Positions 27,587 to 37,659 of a stretch of 64,000 bases of DNA are shown in pieces; the stretch's first letter is position 1; every line of letters starts with the position of its first letter. This DNA is from Gemmatimonadota bacterium. GTDB lineage: Bacteria > Gemmatimonadota > Gemmatimonadetes > Longimicrobiales > Gaopeijiaceae. The stretch spans positions 1 through 64,000 of the forward strand of contig QJYK01000280.1 of the NCBI GenBank assembly GCA_003248075.1, given 5' to 3'. Made by a program: the position numbers and the translations under genes. A model generated the notes under the pieces. That model searched no databases. It worked only from the letters and a program-made list of their open reading frames with translations, and was not told the origin of the DNA.

Positions 27587-27845
27587 CGGGCCGCGACGGC
27601 GAGGGTCATCGTGGGCGGCAACCTCCGAGCGTCTCGAACGCCCGGTCAAGCGAGGGCCGGGGAAGCCGGCGCCACGTTAGAGGCGCGGCTCGACGGATCG
27701 CAAGCGTGGTCGCTGGAATCGGAGGGGCCCCGCTCGGAGCGCGCGCCCGGAGGCGCGGGTACACGCACCCGAAGCTGCCTCGCCCCCGGCGCGTCTTGCC
27801 CGGGGGACCGTGCCAGCGTTAGCAGAGGGCTGCGCCGCTGCGCGG

Positions 27846-27866
27846 ATGAGCGACTCGGTCGCTCAT
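27846..27866. repeat. Perfect palindrome in kinase-kinase intergenic gap
   Basis: ATGAGCGAC TCG GTCGCTCAT, 9-bp arms with 3-nt spacer. Confidence 0.7.
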
Positions 27867-28084
27867 GCCTGCCCCCGTCCCGGGCCGATGGCCCTCGAGC
27901 CGATGCATCCAGAGATCGAGACGCGCGTCGTCGCCCTTTCGATGAACGAGGATCTGGGGCTGTCTTCGCTTCCTCCTCGGCGCGGCAGAGGGGGGTCGAG
28001 CGCACGCTCGCCGCGGGGATCCGCACACCCGACGTGGGCGGAACGGGCACGACGAGGAAGGTCACGTGCGCGGTGATCGAGGCG

Positions 28085-31000
28085 CTATCGCGGGGGGACG
28101 GCTGCTGAGGGCAGACGACCTCGCGCTCCCGCGCGGTCTCCGACCCCCGACAGGCTCGCGAGCACGGACTCAGCCTCGTCGATGTACGCCTGGTGCCGCA
28201 CCGGAGGCATGTCGTACATGCGCAGGAACTCGCGATAGAAGCGGGCGGCCCGGACCGTATCGCCCGCCCGGTCCCAGGCGCGCGCGCGCTCGAGCGTCGC
28301 CAGCGCTGCGCTCTGTTTCAGGACGAGCTGCGAAGGGACGCTCGCGATCGCCGTCTGATAATAGGACAGCAGTGTATCAGCGGTCGCGGCCCGGCCCTGG
28401 TCGGCCATCAGTCGACCCGCGGCCAGCCGGATGAACGGTACAGGGAAATAGTCGAACAGCGCGCCGTCGCCGCGATGCCGCTCGATCCCGAGGAGGGAGT
28501 CGGCCGCCGCCGCGGCGTCCCCACCGAGCTCGAGCCGGAAGGCAGCCAACGCGCGCTCCAGCCAGGCGGCCGCTTCGTCGCCGGGCACGCCCCGCAACGT
28601 CGCACGCGCGGAGTCGATCCCGGCCGGACGTTGGTCCGCATAGGCGACGACCCCGTCGAGGAACGCCGACAGGCGGACGGCAGCGGGTGAGCCACCTTCG
28701 GGGCCGGCGTATCCCATCAGTTCCCCGCGACGCGCCAGGGCCGCGTCCCGGTCGAGCGCGCCCGTCCAGTAGCCCATGACGCCGAGCGCGAGGCGCGCGC
28801 CGGCAACCGGCAAGACGGGTCGCTCGGCGTACGCCCGGTCGGACGCGACCAGAGCCGAGTCCCAGGCGCCGCGCATGGCCCAAGCCGTGCCGTCCCACTG
28901 GCGAAGGGCCACGAGGGTCGCCGACGGCGCGCCGCGCAGCGCCAGCTGTCGGCTCGTTTCGATCTGCGCCTGCGGGTCGAGAAGGAGCACCGGCAAGGCC
29001 ACCGCCCAGTCCTGCAGCGCGGGCGCGATCCGGGCGCGACCGAGCGCCGAGGCGAACCCGTCCCGGACCCGATCCTCGATGCGTCCGTTCCGCACGCGGC
29101 TCACCGGCATCTCGTAGCCCACGGAGACGGGGAGGCCGAAGTCCGTGAGCGTGCTCTCCCATTCGGCTCCGTAGTACTCACGCAGCCGGGCGTACGCCCT
29201 CTCCACGCGCGCGCTATCGGGCAGGAAGAAAAGGGTGTGATCCGGGACCGGTACGAGGCGTGGGTTGAGCTCCAGCGCCCGGTCGAAGGCCTCCGTCGCG
29301 TCCATCGGAGACAAGAGGAGCCGGGTTCCGTCGTGGAGGATGTGGTCTCCGTACTGGAACCATCCGTACCAGTAGTCGGGGAATCGGCGCGTGACGGAGG
29401 CGGCAGCGGCCATGTGGTCGGCGAAGCGCGCGTGCTCGTCGTGCTGCATCAGTGCCTTTTCGCGCTCCGGAAAGGCGTCCTTGTGCTCCCGGGCGACGGA
29501 ATCCTCGCGGGCGCGACGGAGCGCGGAGAAATTCCAGTCCGCGGCCTGCACGACGCGTCGGTAGGCGAACCAGAACGAGGAGTCCGCTTCGATGGCGCGC
29601 GCGAACGCTTGCTCCGCGTCGCCCCAGCGGTTGGCGAGCAGGGCGTTCTCGCCCTCGAGGAAAGCCCGCAACGCGGGAATCGAGCGGGTGTGTAGCAGCG
29701 CGAACGACGGCATCGCCCGGTCGCGCGCCGGAAGGATGGCCTCCAGCATCGCCCACGTCGCGGAATCGGTCAGGGTGAGGATCCCCTCCTCGCCGAGCGG
29801 CGCGGTCACGCTTCCGCTCGCGATCGGGTCCCCTGCGCCGGACGTCGGGAGCAGTCGGTAGTCCAGACGAATCTTGCTCTCTGCGCGCACAAGCGAGCCG
29901 ACCAGCGCGCTCCCGGCGCCGAGCCCTGCAGCGACCCGGACGGCGCGGTCCGCGTCCCACGTCTCCCCTGCCTGCGTCTGGGCGAGGACCGAGAGCGGGT
30001 CGATCATGCGCAGATCGCCCACGTTGTCGAGGTTCGCGGTCAACGTGACGACCAGGTCGCGTCCCAGCCGGGCCAGGCTCGTGTCGGACGGCACCGTCGG
30101 TAGGAAGGGCATGACGGCGATCCGGTCGCGCCCCTCCGGCACGACGCCCGCGTCGCGGCGGAGCAGGGCTATGCCACCCGCGACGACAGCCAGGAGGACC
30201 GCCGCGGCCACCACCGGGGCCCACCTTCGCAACCCGATGGCTGGAGCCGCCGCGACGCCCTCGCCGGTGAGCCCCCCCAGGCACGCGTCCAGATCCGAGA
30301 GCGCGTCGTCCGCGGTGGGCCACCGCTCCCCCGGCGACCTGGCCAGCGCGCGCCGAAGCCACGTCGCGACATCGGCCGGCACATCGGCCCGCACGCTGGA
30401 CACGTCGTCCGGTGTGCGCGTCACCTTGGCGCTCATGACCGCTTGGATCGTGGACCCGGTCAGCGGGGGGGTGCCCGCCAGCATCTCGTACAGGAGGCAC
30501 CCGAGCGCATAAAGGTCCACGCGATGATCCGCGTCCGGGTCGGCCAGCACCTGCTCGGGCGCCATGTATACCGGCGTGCCGATCGCCACGCCCGTGGAGG
30601 TCAGCGTGCCGTCTTGGGCCGAGGCCGACAGCGCCTTGGCCACGCCGAAGTCGGTCACCACGGCGTGTCCGTCGGTCAGCAGCACGTTGTCCGGCTTGAT
30701 GTCGCGGTGGATCACGCCCCGCCGGTGCGCATAGGCCAGCGCTTCCGCGATGTCGCGGGTGATCTGCACCGCGTCGCGGATCCCGAGCCGGCCCTCCCGA
30801 CCGAGTCGGGACCGGAGCGACTCGCCCTCCACGAGCGGCATCGTATAGTAGAGGGTCGACCCGGCGTTCCCCGCGCTCAGAAGCGGGACGATGTGTGGGT
30901 GCTGCAGATTGGCGACGGTCTGGATCTCCCGACGAAACCGGTCGGCGCTCACCGCATCGCCGAGGCCGGACACCACCTTGAGCGCGACGCGGCGGCCGAG

Positions 31001-31108
31001 GGCGGTCTCCTCGGCCACGAACACGCGACTCATCCCGCCGCCGCCCAGCTCCCGTTCGACGCGGAACGTCGCCGACAGGGCGTCGCGCAGCTGCTTTTCG
31101 AGGCTCAT
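28085..31108 (-). CDS. Transmembrane Ser/Thr protein kinase with C-terminal TPR-like sensor region
   Basis: GGGGMSRVFVAEE, VALKVV, HRDIKPDNVLLTDG, DFG; TM helix VVAAAVLLAVVAGGIALL after kinase domain. Confidence 0.93.
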   Translation of the reverse strand: MSLEKQLRDALSATFRVERELGGGGMSRVFVAEETALGRRVALKVVSGLGDAVSADRFRREIQTVANLQHPHIVPLLSAGNAGSTLYYTMPLVEGESLRSRLGREGRLGIRDAVQITRDIAEALAYAHRRGVIHRDIKPDNVLLTDGHAVVTDFGVAKALSASAQDGTLTSTGVAIGTPVYMAPEQVLADPDADHRVDLYALGCLLYEMLAGTPPLTGSTIQAVMSAKVTRTPDDVSSVRADVPADVATWLRRALARSPGERWPTADDALSDLDACLGGLTGEGVAAAPAIGLRRWAPVVAAAVLLAVVAGGIALLRRDAGVVPEGRDRIAVMPFLPTVPSDTSLARLGRDLVVTLTANLDNVGDLRMIDPLSVLAQTQAGETWDADRAVRVAAGLGAGSALVGSLVRAESKIRLDYRLLPTSGAGDPIASGSVTAPLGEEGILTLTDSATWAMLEAILPARDRAMPSFALLHTRSIPALRAFLEGENALLANRWGDAEQAFARAIEADSSFWFAYRRVVQAADWNFSALRRAREDSVAREHKDAFPEREKALMQHDEHARFADHMAAAASVTRRFPDYWYGWFQYGDHILHDGTRLLLSPMDATEAFDRALELNPRLVPVPDHTLFFLPDSARVERAYARLREYYGAEWESTLTDFGLPVSVGYEMPVSRVRNGRIEDRVRDGFASALGRARIAPALQDWAVALPVLLLDPQAQIETSRQLALRGAPSATLVALRQWDGTAWAMRGAWDSALVASDRAYAERPVLPVAGARLALGVMGYWTGALDRDAALARRGELMGYAGPEGGSPAAVRLSAFLDGVVAYADQRPAGIDSARATLRGVPGDEAAAWLERALAAFRLELGGDAAAAADSLLGIERHRGDGALFDYFPVPFIRLAAGRLMADQGRAATADTLLSYYQTAIASVPSQLVLKQSAALATLERARAWDRAGDTVRAARFYREFLRMYDMPPVRHQAYIDEAESVLASLSGVGDRAGARGRLPSAAVPPR

Positions 31109-31284
31109 GGCGGCCAACGTAGCGGACCGCCCACAGAGGTCGGAAGGGGGCGGGAGCCGGCAGAGTTCGGGCCAAGAGGCACCCGCTACCGCCGGGGTGG
31201 GCAGGCCTGGAGGTTTGTCAGCGAACGGCGGCCGCCGCAGAATGCGCGATTCCCTTCGGACGCGGCCGTTAGCGGGAGGTGCGC

Positions 31285-31824
31285 ATGAACTGGTCGGCGG
31301 TGCAGGCTGTCGCGGAGCTGGTGGCGGCTACCGGCGTCATCGTCTCCCTGGCGTACCTGGCTACACAGGTTCGGCAGAACACCCGGTCCATCCGGGCCGC
31401 CGCTACCCAGGATCTGCTGCTCGGATACAACGCGATCCTGGACTTTCCGAAACAGAGCGCCTATGGAGCGCGCGCATACCACGCAGTCATCCGCGGGGAG
31501 CTCTCGAGGCTCGCGCCGGAAGAGCAATCGGCCGCACGAGTGGGCATGATCCAGATCTGGCGCCTCTACGAGCACGCCTACCTCCAATACCACGCTGGAA
31601 CGCTCGGCGACGACGTGTGGGAAGGGTGGGTGTACCAGATAAGGATGAGCGCGGGGCTTCCGGGCCTCAGGATGACCTGGCCGGCGATCCGGCCGTTGGT
31701 CAGCCGTAGCTTCGCCGATTGGGTCGACGAGATGTCCGAGATCAGCGCGCGAACGGCCGCCGAGTATGCCGACCGGTGGGCCGCTGCCGGCTCGATGAGC
31801 CTGGTCGAGACGCCGGATCCGTGA
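31285..31824 (+). CDS. Small membrane-anchored protein, function unknown
   Basis: MNWSAVQAVAELVAATGVIVSLAYLATQVRQNTRSIRAAATQ...; GGAGG 5 nt upstream of ATG. Confidence 0.75.
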   Translation: MNWSAVQAVAELVAATGVIVSLAYLATQVRQNTRSIRAAATQDLLLGYNAILDFPKQSAYGARAYHAVIRGELSRLAPEEQSAARVGMIQIWRLYEHAYLQYHAGTLGDDVWEGWVYQIRMSAGLPGLRMTWPAIRPLVSRSFADWVDEMSEISARTAAEYADRWAAAGSMSLVETPDP

Positions 31825-31842
31825 GGGAGCCGGTCGGACCGC

Positions 31843-32577
31843 CTACCTGGAACGACCGGGTCGCAGCGACACGTGCAGGTGGTCCGCGGTGCCCACGTGC
31901 CGGAGCGTATTCAGGCCGAGCGTCCAGAAGGCGAGCTCGAGCCCCACGTTCCGCCACTCGCGCCGCCCGCGCGTGCGAATATCCAGCGCATGGACGAAGC
32001 CGTCGTCTTGTCTGAAGTGCAGCGAGGCTTCAGGCTTCGAGAGCCCCATCAGCCAGTAGTCTTCCGGTGTTCGTCCCGCGTCCGTGATCACGGTCTCGCC
32101 GTCCGCCACGAACACCGCGGAGGTCGCCAGGCGTAGCAGCGGATGCAACGCTCGATACTCCGCGCGTACCTCCGGTCCCTTCACGCGTCCGCCTGCGACG
32201 TACACCGACGCGTAGACGGCCCAGGCCGCCGCCACCCCCCAGGCGCCTCGGGTCAGGAAGCGTCGCGTCGCCTTCCCACCCCCCAGCCAACGACCCGCGA
32301 CCCATGCGTACAGCCAGAGCAGCAGGCCGGTCGCCGTGCCACCCAGGAAGACCGCACCCCACGGCCCCAGACCCCAGGCGGTTTGACCGAAGACGCCGAC
32401 GCGAACCAGCACCACGAACGGCAGCGTCGCCAGGATCACGGCGCTCGCGATCCACAGCGCGGTGCGGCGGGCGAGGCGTCCCGGGAGCCGGCGTCGCCGG
32501 GCCCGGGCCGCGGCCTCCTCGTGCCCATCCTCCAGCAGGCCCCGGAGGCCCTCGTAGTCCACCTTCAGATCGCTCAT
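31843..32577 (-). CDS. Membrane protein, function unknown
   Basis: MSDLKVDYEGLRGLLEDGHEEAAARARRRRLPG...; four or more TM-like segments; coding-like composition. Confidence 0.7.
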   Translation of the reverse strand: MSDLKVDYEGLRGLLEDGHEEAAARARRRRLPGRLARRTALWIASAVILATLPFVVLVRVGVFGQTAWGLGPWGAVFLGGTATGLLLWLYAWVAGRWLGGGKATRRFLTRGAWGVAAAWAVYASVYVAGGRVKGPEVRAEYRALHPLLRLATSAVFVADGETVITDAGRTPEDYWLMGLSKPEASLHFRQDDGFVHALDIRTRGRREWRNVGLELAFWTLGLNTLRHVGTADHLHVSLRPGRSR

Positions 32578-32882
32578 GCCCCCTCCCCTCCCACCCCGAT
32601 TCCGGCGCCCGCCGGCGGCGCCGGCCCAGTGCCGCGTTCCGGCCCCCGGCACCGGTAGGCCTGCCAATCCACCGTCCCCGCGCGCATGCCGCCCTCCGGT
32701 CCGGGTCGCCCCAAAAGGTATCGGGACCCGGCCACCGCGCCAGCAGATGGTTGTGCGGAGGCGCCCGGAAACATCAGTTTGCATGTAGGGGCATCGCGTC
32801 GCCCCCAGCCCCCCCCGGCGAAACCCGAGTGAACGAAACGTGGTCAAGCCGAACAAGGTGCTGGAGAAGCGCCTCGCGGAGC

Positions 32883-33071
32883 ATGGGGTCGCTGCACGAT
32901 CTGCTTCCCGAGTTCCGGACGCATGTCGGCTCGTGCCCCGGCTGTGGCGGATTCCACGACTGGCTGCGCTGGCGGCACGTGGAGGGGACCAACCGCTGGG
33001 TGGCGGAGTGCCCCGACGGCGGCCACGAGCTGAACCTCCCCTTCCAGTTCGCCCCGAAGGGCGGAGAGTAG
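32883..33071 (+). CDS. Small cysteine-containing protein, possible zinc knuckle
   Basis: MGSLHDLLPEFRTHVGSCPGCGGFHDWLRWRHVEGTNRWVAECPDGGHELNLPFQFAPKGGE; true start uncertain. Confidence 0.45.
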   Translation: MGSLHDLLPEFRTHVGSCPGCGGFHDWLRWRHVEGTNRWVAECPDGGHELNLPFQFAPKGGE

Positions 33072-33242
33072 CCTCGGGGCCCCGTTCGCGCGGCGAGGCG
33101 GACGGATGGCTCCAGGCGGGGCCCTCGGGCGGCGGCGTCCCGGGGTCCAGCGGCCGCCTGGTCGCGCAGTGGTGCTTCGAGGCCAGGCCGCCTATGATCG
33201 GGTCCTGGTCCCCGAGCCTGCCACCCCTCGCCTAGCCCACAC

Positions 33243-34538
33243 ATGATCTCGAGACGCGACTTTCTCGGAGCCTCCTCGCTGGCCGCCGCGGGCGCCGCGA
33301 TCGACCCCGCACGAGCCCTGGCCTCCGAGCCGATCGCATCGCAGAACCTGCCTCCGTCCATCGCACGCCTCACCTCCTGGGCCGACCGCGCGCAACCGAT
33401 CACGACCGAGGAGCGCGCCGCCCGCGTGGAGCGCGCGAAGCGCTTGATGAAGGACACCGGCATCGACGCGCTCTACCTCACCGGCGGCACGTCGATGAGC
33501 TACTTCACGAACATCCGCTGGGGCGGCGGTGAGCGGCTGTTCGCGGTCGTCGTACCGGTACGGGGCACGGCGTTCGTCGTGTGTCCGGCCTTCGAGGAGG
33601 ACCGCGCGCGCGAGCAGCTGGCGCTCGGTCCGTTGGGCGACGCCGACGTCTTCACCTGGGAGGAGCACGAGAGCCCCTACCTCCGCGTCGCCGAGGGACT
33701 CAAGTCCCGGGGCATCGCATCCGGTAAGGTCGGCGCCGAGGAGACCGTGCAGTTTCGCTTCAGCGACGGGGTGGCGCAGGCCGCGCCCGCCCTCCAGGTC
33801 GTGAGCGGCACCCCGGTCTCGGCCGGCTGCCGCGGGGTGAAGGACGAGCACGAGATCGCGCTCATGCGCCTGGCGAACGAGGCGACCCTGACCGCCTACA
33901 AGGCGGCCTATCTCGCGCTCGAGGAGGGCATGACCCAGCGTGATTTCGGCCGGCTCGTGAGCACGGCGCACCAGCAGCTGGGCTTCCAGGGCGGCGCGAG
34001 CGTCCAGACGGGTGAGTACTCCGCGCTCCCCCACGGCTCGATCGCGCCCCAGGTGGTGCGTGAGGGGACGATCCTCCTCATCGACGGTGGGTGCAGCGTC
34101 GAGGGGTATCAGTCCGACATCAGCCGCACCTTCGTGCTCGGGCGGCCGTCCGACAAGATGAAGAAGGTGTTCGACATCGAGTTCCGCGCCCAGACCGCCG
34201 CGCTTGAGGCCGCCGCGCCGGGCGTGCCCGCGGAGGACGTCGACCGGGCGGCCCGCAAGGTGATCGAGGACGCCGGATACGGTCCGGGCTACACCTATTT
34301 CACACACCGGGTCGGGCACGGCATCGGCATGGACGGGCACGAGTGGCCCTACCTCGTGAAGGGGAACACGGTGCCGCTGAAGGCGGGAAACACGTTCAGC
34401 GACGAGCCGGGCATCTACATCCGCGGCGAGTTCGGCGTGCGTTTGGAAGACGACATGGTCATCACCGAGGCGGGCGCCGAGCTGTTCACGCCGCAGAGCC
34501 CCTCGCTGGAGGACCCGTTCGGGAACTGGCCGCACTGA
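33243..34538 (+). CDS. Xaa-Pro peptidase family protein (M24), Tat-exported
   Basis: Tat motif SRRDFLGAS; M24 metal-site motifs LIDGGCSVEGYQSDISRTF, HRVGHGIGMDGHE, DEPGIY. Confidence 0.93.
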   Translation: MISRRDFLGASSLAAAGAAIDPARALASEPIASQNLPPSIARLTSWADRAQPITTEERAARVERAKRLMKDTGIDALYLTGGTSMSYFTNIRWGGGERLFAVVVPVRGTAFVVCPAFEEDRAREQLALGPLGDADVFTWEEHESPYLRVAEGLKSRGIASGKVGAEETVQFRFSDGVAQAAPALQVVSGTPVSAGCRGVKDEHEIALMRLANEATLTAYKAAYLALEEGMTQRDFGRLVSTAHQQLGFQGGASVQTGEYSALPHGSIAPQVVREGTILLIDGGCSVEGYQSDISRTFVLGRPSDKMKKVFDIEFRAQTAALEAAAPGVPAEDVDRAARKVIEDAGYGPGYTYFTHRVGHGIGMDGHEWPYLVKGNTVPLKAGNTFSDEPGIYIRGEFGVRLEDDMVITEAGAELFTPQSPSLEDPFGNWPH

Positions 34539-34572
34539 CCGGACGCGAGACCCGGCCCGTCGGGTGACGGGA

Positions 34573-34590
34573 CACGGCCGCCGGGCCGTG
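34573..34590. terminator. Hairpin between convergent genes
   Basis: CACGGCC GCCG GGCCGTG between stops at 34538(+) and 34601(-); no clear T tract. Confidence 0.4.
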
Positions 34591-34600
34591 CCCCCCCGGC

Positions 34601-37246
34601 TCAGTCCGCGCGCATCGCCACGACGGGCGGGACGGCGGTGGCCCTTCGGGCCGGCACGAAGCTCGCCGCCAGCCCCACCGCGATGATCAGACCCACCACC
34701 CCCGCGAAGACCGTGGGATCGCGCGGGTCCACGCGGTACATGAGGAACGAGACGACACGCGACACACCCGCGGCCAGCACCAGCCCCACCGCGAGACCCA
34801 CCAGGAGCTGGCTCGCTCCCTGCCGCAGGACGAGTCGCACGACCTGACGCGACCCGGCGCCCAGCGCCATGCGGATGCCCATCTCGGCGGTGCGGCGGTT
34901 CACCGCGAAGGACAGCACCCCGTAGAGCCCGACCGAGGCCATGAAGAGCGCCACGCCGCCGAACACGATGAAGACGCTTCCGAAGACCGAGTAGAACCAG
35001 CTCGCTCGTTCGACGGACTCCCGGACGGTACGCACATCCCATAGCGGCAGATCCCGATCCATGGCGCTCACCTCGTCGCGCAGGGGCTGGATGAGCGCCA
35101 CGGGAGGCCCCGAGGCCGCCGTCGCGACGAGCACCATCGAGCGGGCGTCGGTCTGGGCGAGGGGAACGTAGAATCCGTCCGGGGCGGCAGACGGCGCGCC
35201 CTGGGGTTGGTAGCCCTCCATCTGCAGGTCCGGCACCACGCCGATGATGGTCTTCCAGGCCACGGTGTCCGCGGTCCCCGTGCGGAAGCGCCGCCCGACC
35301 GCGGACTCGCCCGGCCAGAAGCGCTCGGTGAACGAGCGGTTCACGATGGCGACCCGCTCGGCTTCCGCATCGTGTCGGTCCGCGAAGCCCTCTCCCTCCA
35401 GCAGCGTCACGCCCAGGAGCTCGAAGTACCCCGGGGTCACGAACTGGACATGGGAGCGGGGCCGGTCGCTGGGCTCGGCGTACGTCTGGCCCTCCAGGCG
35501 GATCGCCTCCGTGCCGCTGCCCGTCCCCGGCACCAGGCTCGTAAGGCCGGCGCCGGCCACCCCGGGGATCGCTCGAGCGCGGCGCTCCAGCTCCTCCCAG
35601 AACAGGTGACGGCGGTCGGCTTCCTCATAATCGGTGCCCGTGAGGCTGACGCGTCCCGAGACGTACCGCTCCGGCACGAAGGGCAGCTCGTGCGTGGCGA
35701 GCTGGACCATGCTCTTGCTCATGAGCCCGGCGCCGACGAGCAGGGCGACCGAGAGCGCGACCTCGACGGTGACCAGCAGCTTGCTGAGCCTTCCGAGTCG
35801 GAGGCTCGAGGTGCCGCGGGACTCGTCGTTCAGCACGGCGTTCACGTCGGGGCGGGCGGCCTGCAGCGCCGGGATCGTCCCCGCCACCACCGCGGTGAAG
35901 AGCGTCACGCCGACCGCCCAGAGCAGCACGGGAAGATCGACCGTGAACACCACGAAGTACGGCCGACCCGTCAGCGACGGGTCCGTGGCCCGATCGAAGA
36001 GCGAGACTCCCTGGTAGGCGATGGCGATGCCGAGCACCGCCCCGGAGACCGCGAGGATGAGCGCCTCGGTCAGGAAGGGCAGCATCATGCGCAGCCTGCC
36101 AGCCCCGAGAGCGACACGAATTCCCGCCTCCCGGGTGCGGGTGGCCGCGCGCGCCAAGAGGAGGTTGGCGACGTTGGCGCAGGCGATCAGCAGCACGCCG
36201 AGCACCGCGACCATCATGGCGGTGAAGACCGTGGCGATCTCGTCCCCGTTCTGCTGCTGCACGACGGTGAGGAGGCGGGCCCCGATCCCTTCGTTCAGCT
36301 CCGGGTGCTCCCGTTCGAGCTGCGCGGCGACGCTGGCGACCTCGTTCCCGGCCTGCTCCCAGGAAACCCCGTCCGCCAGGCGGGCGAAGACGCCGAAACG
36401 GGGCTCCTCGCCCCGCGTCGCGCCCCGGATATCGTCGTCCATGGTGATCCACAGATCGTGGTTCGACGGCCAACGGAAGCCCTCGGGCATCACGCCCACG
36501 ATCGTGCCGCGCACGCCGTTGACCCTTACGGCGTGCCCCACGACGTCCGGGTCGCTGCCATAGCGGTCCCGCCACACGCTGTATCCGAGGATCACCGTCG
36601 GCGGCAGTCCCGGGGCGTCCTCACCCTCGGCGAACCCACGGCCCAGGATCGGTCGCACGCGTAGCACGTCGAAGACGTTCGCGGTCACCACGGCGCCGGA
36701 GAAGCGTTCGGGCCCCTCCTCGTCCGCCAGGTTGACCGTGCGCCCGTAGTAGGCACCGAGACCCTCGACGGAGGTCAGCCGCTCCTGGAAGTCGAGGAAG
36801 TCCTGCCCGGGAACCGAACGGAAGTTCCTTCCTTCCTGACGCGTATCCACCCCGACCAGGACCGCGATCCGGTCCGCGTGCGGGACGTCCAGGCCGCGTA
36901 CCAGGACGCCGTACACCAGGGAGAACATGAAGGTCGAGAGCCCGATGCCGAGCGCCAGGATGACGACCGAGACGATGGCCGATCCGGGGTCGCGGGCCAA
37001 CGAACGGGCACCGAAGCGCAGATCCTTGAGCAGAGCGTCCACCACCACCTCCCCCGCGTAGGCCCGGCCGAGCGACAGGGCGTGAATCCAGTACCACGCG
37101 CGCGGAAGCGGTCCCCCGCTCCGCACGTACTCCGCGTACTCTTCCCGGGCGTCGCCGACGATGCTGTCTCCCACGGTCCCCGGCGGGAGGCAACTCCTCA
37201 GGAGCCGCTCCGCGACCCGCGGCGGCGTCGGTGGCCCGCGCCTCAC
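34601..37246 (-). CDS. ADOP-type ABC transporter permease
   Basis: LLKDLRFGARSLARDPGSAIVSVVILALGIGLST...; two MacB-PCD/FtsX units; C-terminal FVPARRATAVPPVVAMRAD. Confidence 0.93.
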   Translation of the reverse strand: MRRGPPTPPRVAERLLRSCLPPGTVGDSIVGDAREEYAEYVRSGGPLPRAWYWIHALSLGRAYAGEVVVDALLKDLRFGARSLARDPGSAIVSVVILALGIGLSTFMFSLVYGVLVRGLDVPHADRIAVLVGVDTRQEGRNFRSVPGQDFLDFQERLTSVEGLGAYYGRTVNLADEEGPERFSGAVVTANVFDVLRVRPILGRGFAEGEDAPGLPPTVILGYSVWRDRYGSDPDVVGHAVRVNGVRGTIVGVMPEGFRWPSNHDLWITMDDDIRGATRGEEPRFGVFARLADGVSWEQAGNEVASVAAQLEREHPELNEGIGARLLTVVQQQNGDEIATVFTAMMVAVLGVLLIACANVANLLLARAATRTREAGIRVALGAGRLRMMLPFLTEALILAVSGAVLGIAIAYQGVSLFDRATDPSLTGRPYFVVFTVDLPVLLWAVGVTLFTAVVAGTIPALQAARPDVNAVLNDESRGTSSLRLGRLSKLLVTVEVALSVALLVGAGLMSKSMVQLATHELPFVPERYVSGRVSLTGTDYEEADRRHLFWEELERRARAIPGVAGAGLTSLVPGTGSGTEAIRLEGQTYAEPSDRPRSHVQFVTPGYFELLGVTLLEGEGFADRHDAEAERVAIVNRSFTERFWPGESAVGRRFRTGTADTVAWKTIIGVVPDLQMEGYQPQGAPSAAPDGFYVPLAQTDARSMVLVATAASGPPVALIQPLRDEVSAMDRDLPLWDVRTVRESVERASWFYSVFGSVFIVFGGVALFMASVGLYGVLSFAVNRRTAEMGIRMALGAGSRQVVRLVLRQGASQLLVGLAVGLVLAAGVSRVVSFLMYRVDPRDPTVFAGVVGLIIAVGLAASFVPARRATAVPPVVAMRAD

Positions 37247-37581
37247 GTCGCCGGTCGTCCCAGCACGGGGTCGAGGCCGGACCAGAGCCTGTGCAGCGCG
37301 TCCCGCGAGGCGCGCAGGACCTCGATCCCATCGGGAGAGACCCGGAAGAGGCGGCGCGCGTGACCGCCGCGCTCCGGGGTAGCCTCCTCCTGGGTCCAGG
37401 CCACGTAGCCCTTCGACTCCAATCGGTCGAGGGTCTTGTAGAGTGTGCCACGGGAGACCCGTCTGCCCGCCTGGTCGTCCAGCTCTCGCAGGATCGCGAG
37501 CGCGTTCGCCTCCTCGCCCAGGCGCAGGATGGCGAGCAGCACCATCTGCTCGAACTCGCCGGGAAAGGCGCCAGGCGGCAT
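37243..37581 (-). CDS. PadR family transcriptional regulator
   Basis: FPGEFEQMVLLAILRLGEEANALAILRELDDQAGRRVSRGTLYKTLDRLESKGYV; 4-bp overlap with ADOP gene. Confidence 0.92.
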   Translation of the reverse strand: MPPGAFPGEFEQMVLLAILRLGEEANALAILRELDDQAGRRVSRGTLYKTLDRLESKGYVAWTQEEATPERGGHARRLFRVSPDGIEVLRASRDALHRLWSGLDPVLGRPAT

Positions 37582-37599
37582 GGGACCCCCATCGATGAA

Positions 37600-37617
37600 G
37601 ACAATGTCGACATCGTC
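37600..37617. promoter_or_regulatory. Putative PadR operator
   Basis: GACAATGTC GACATCGTC, near-perfect 18-bp palindrome 19 nt upstream of the PadR start. Confidence 0.5.
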
Positions 37618-37659
37618 AGGACGAGAGGCGCCGCGGGAAGGTTTCAGACCTCGGCGCAG

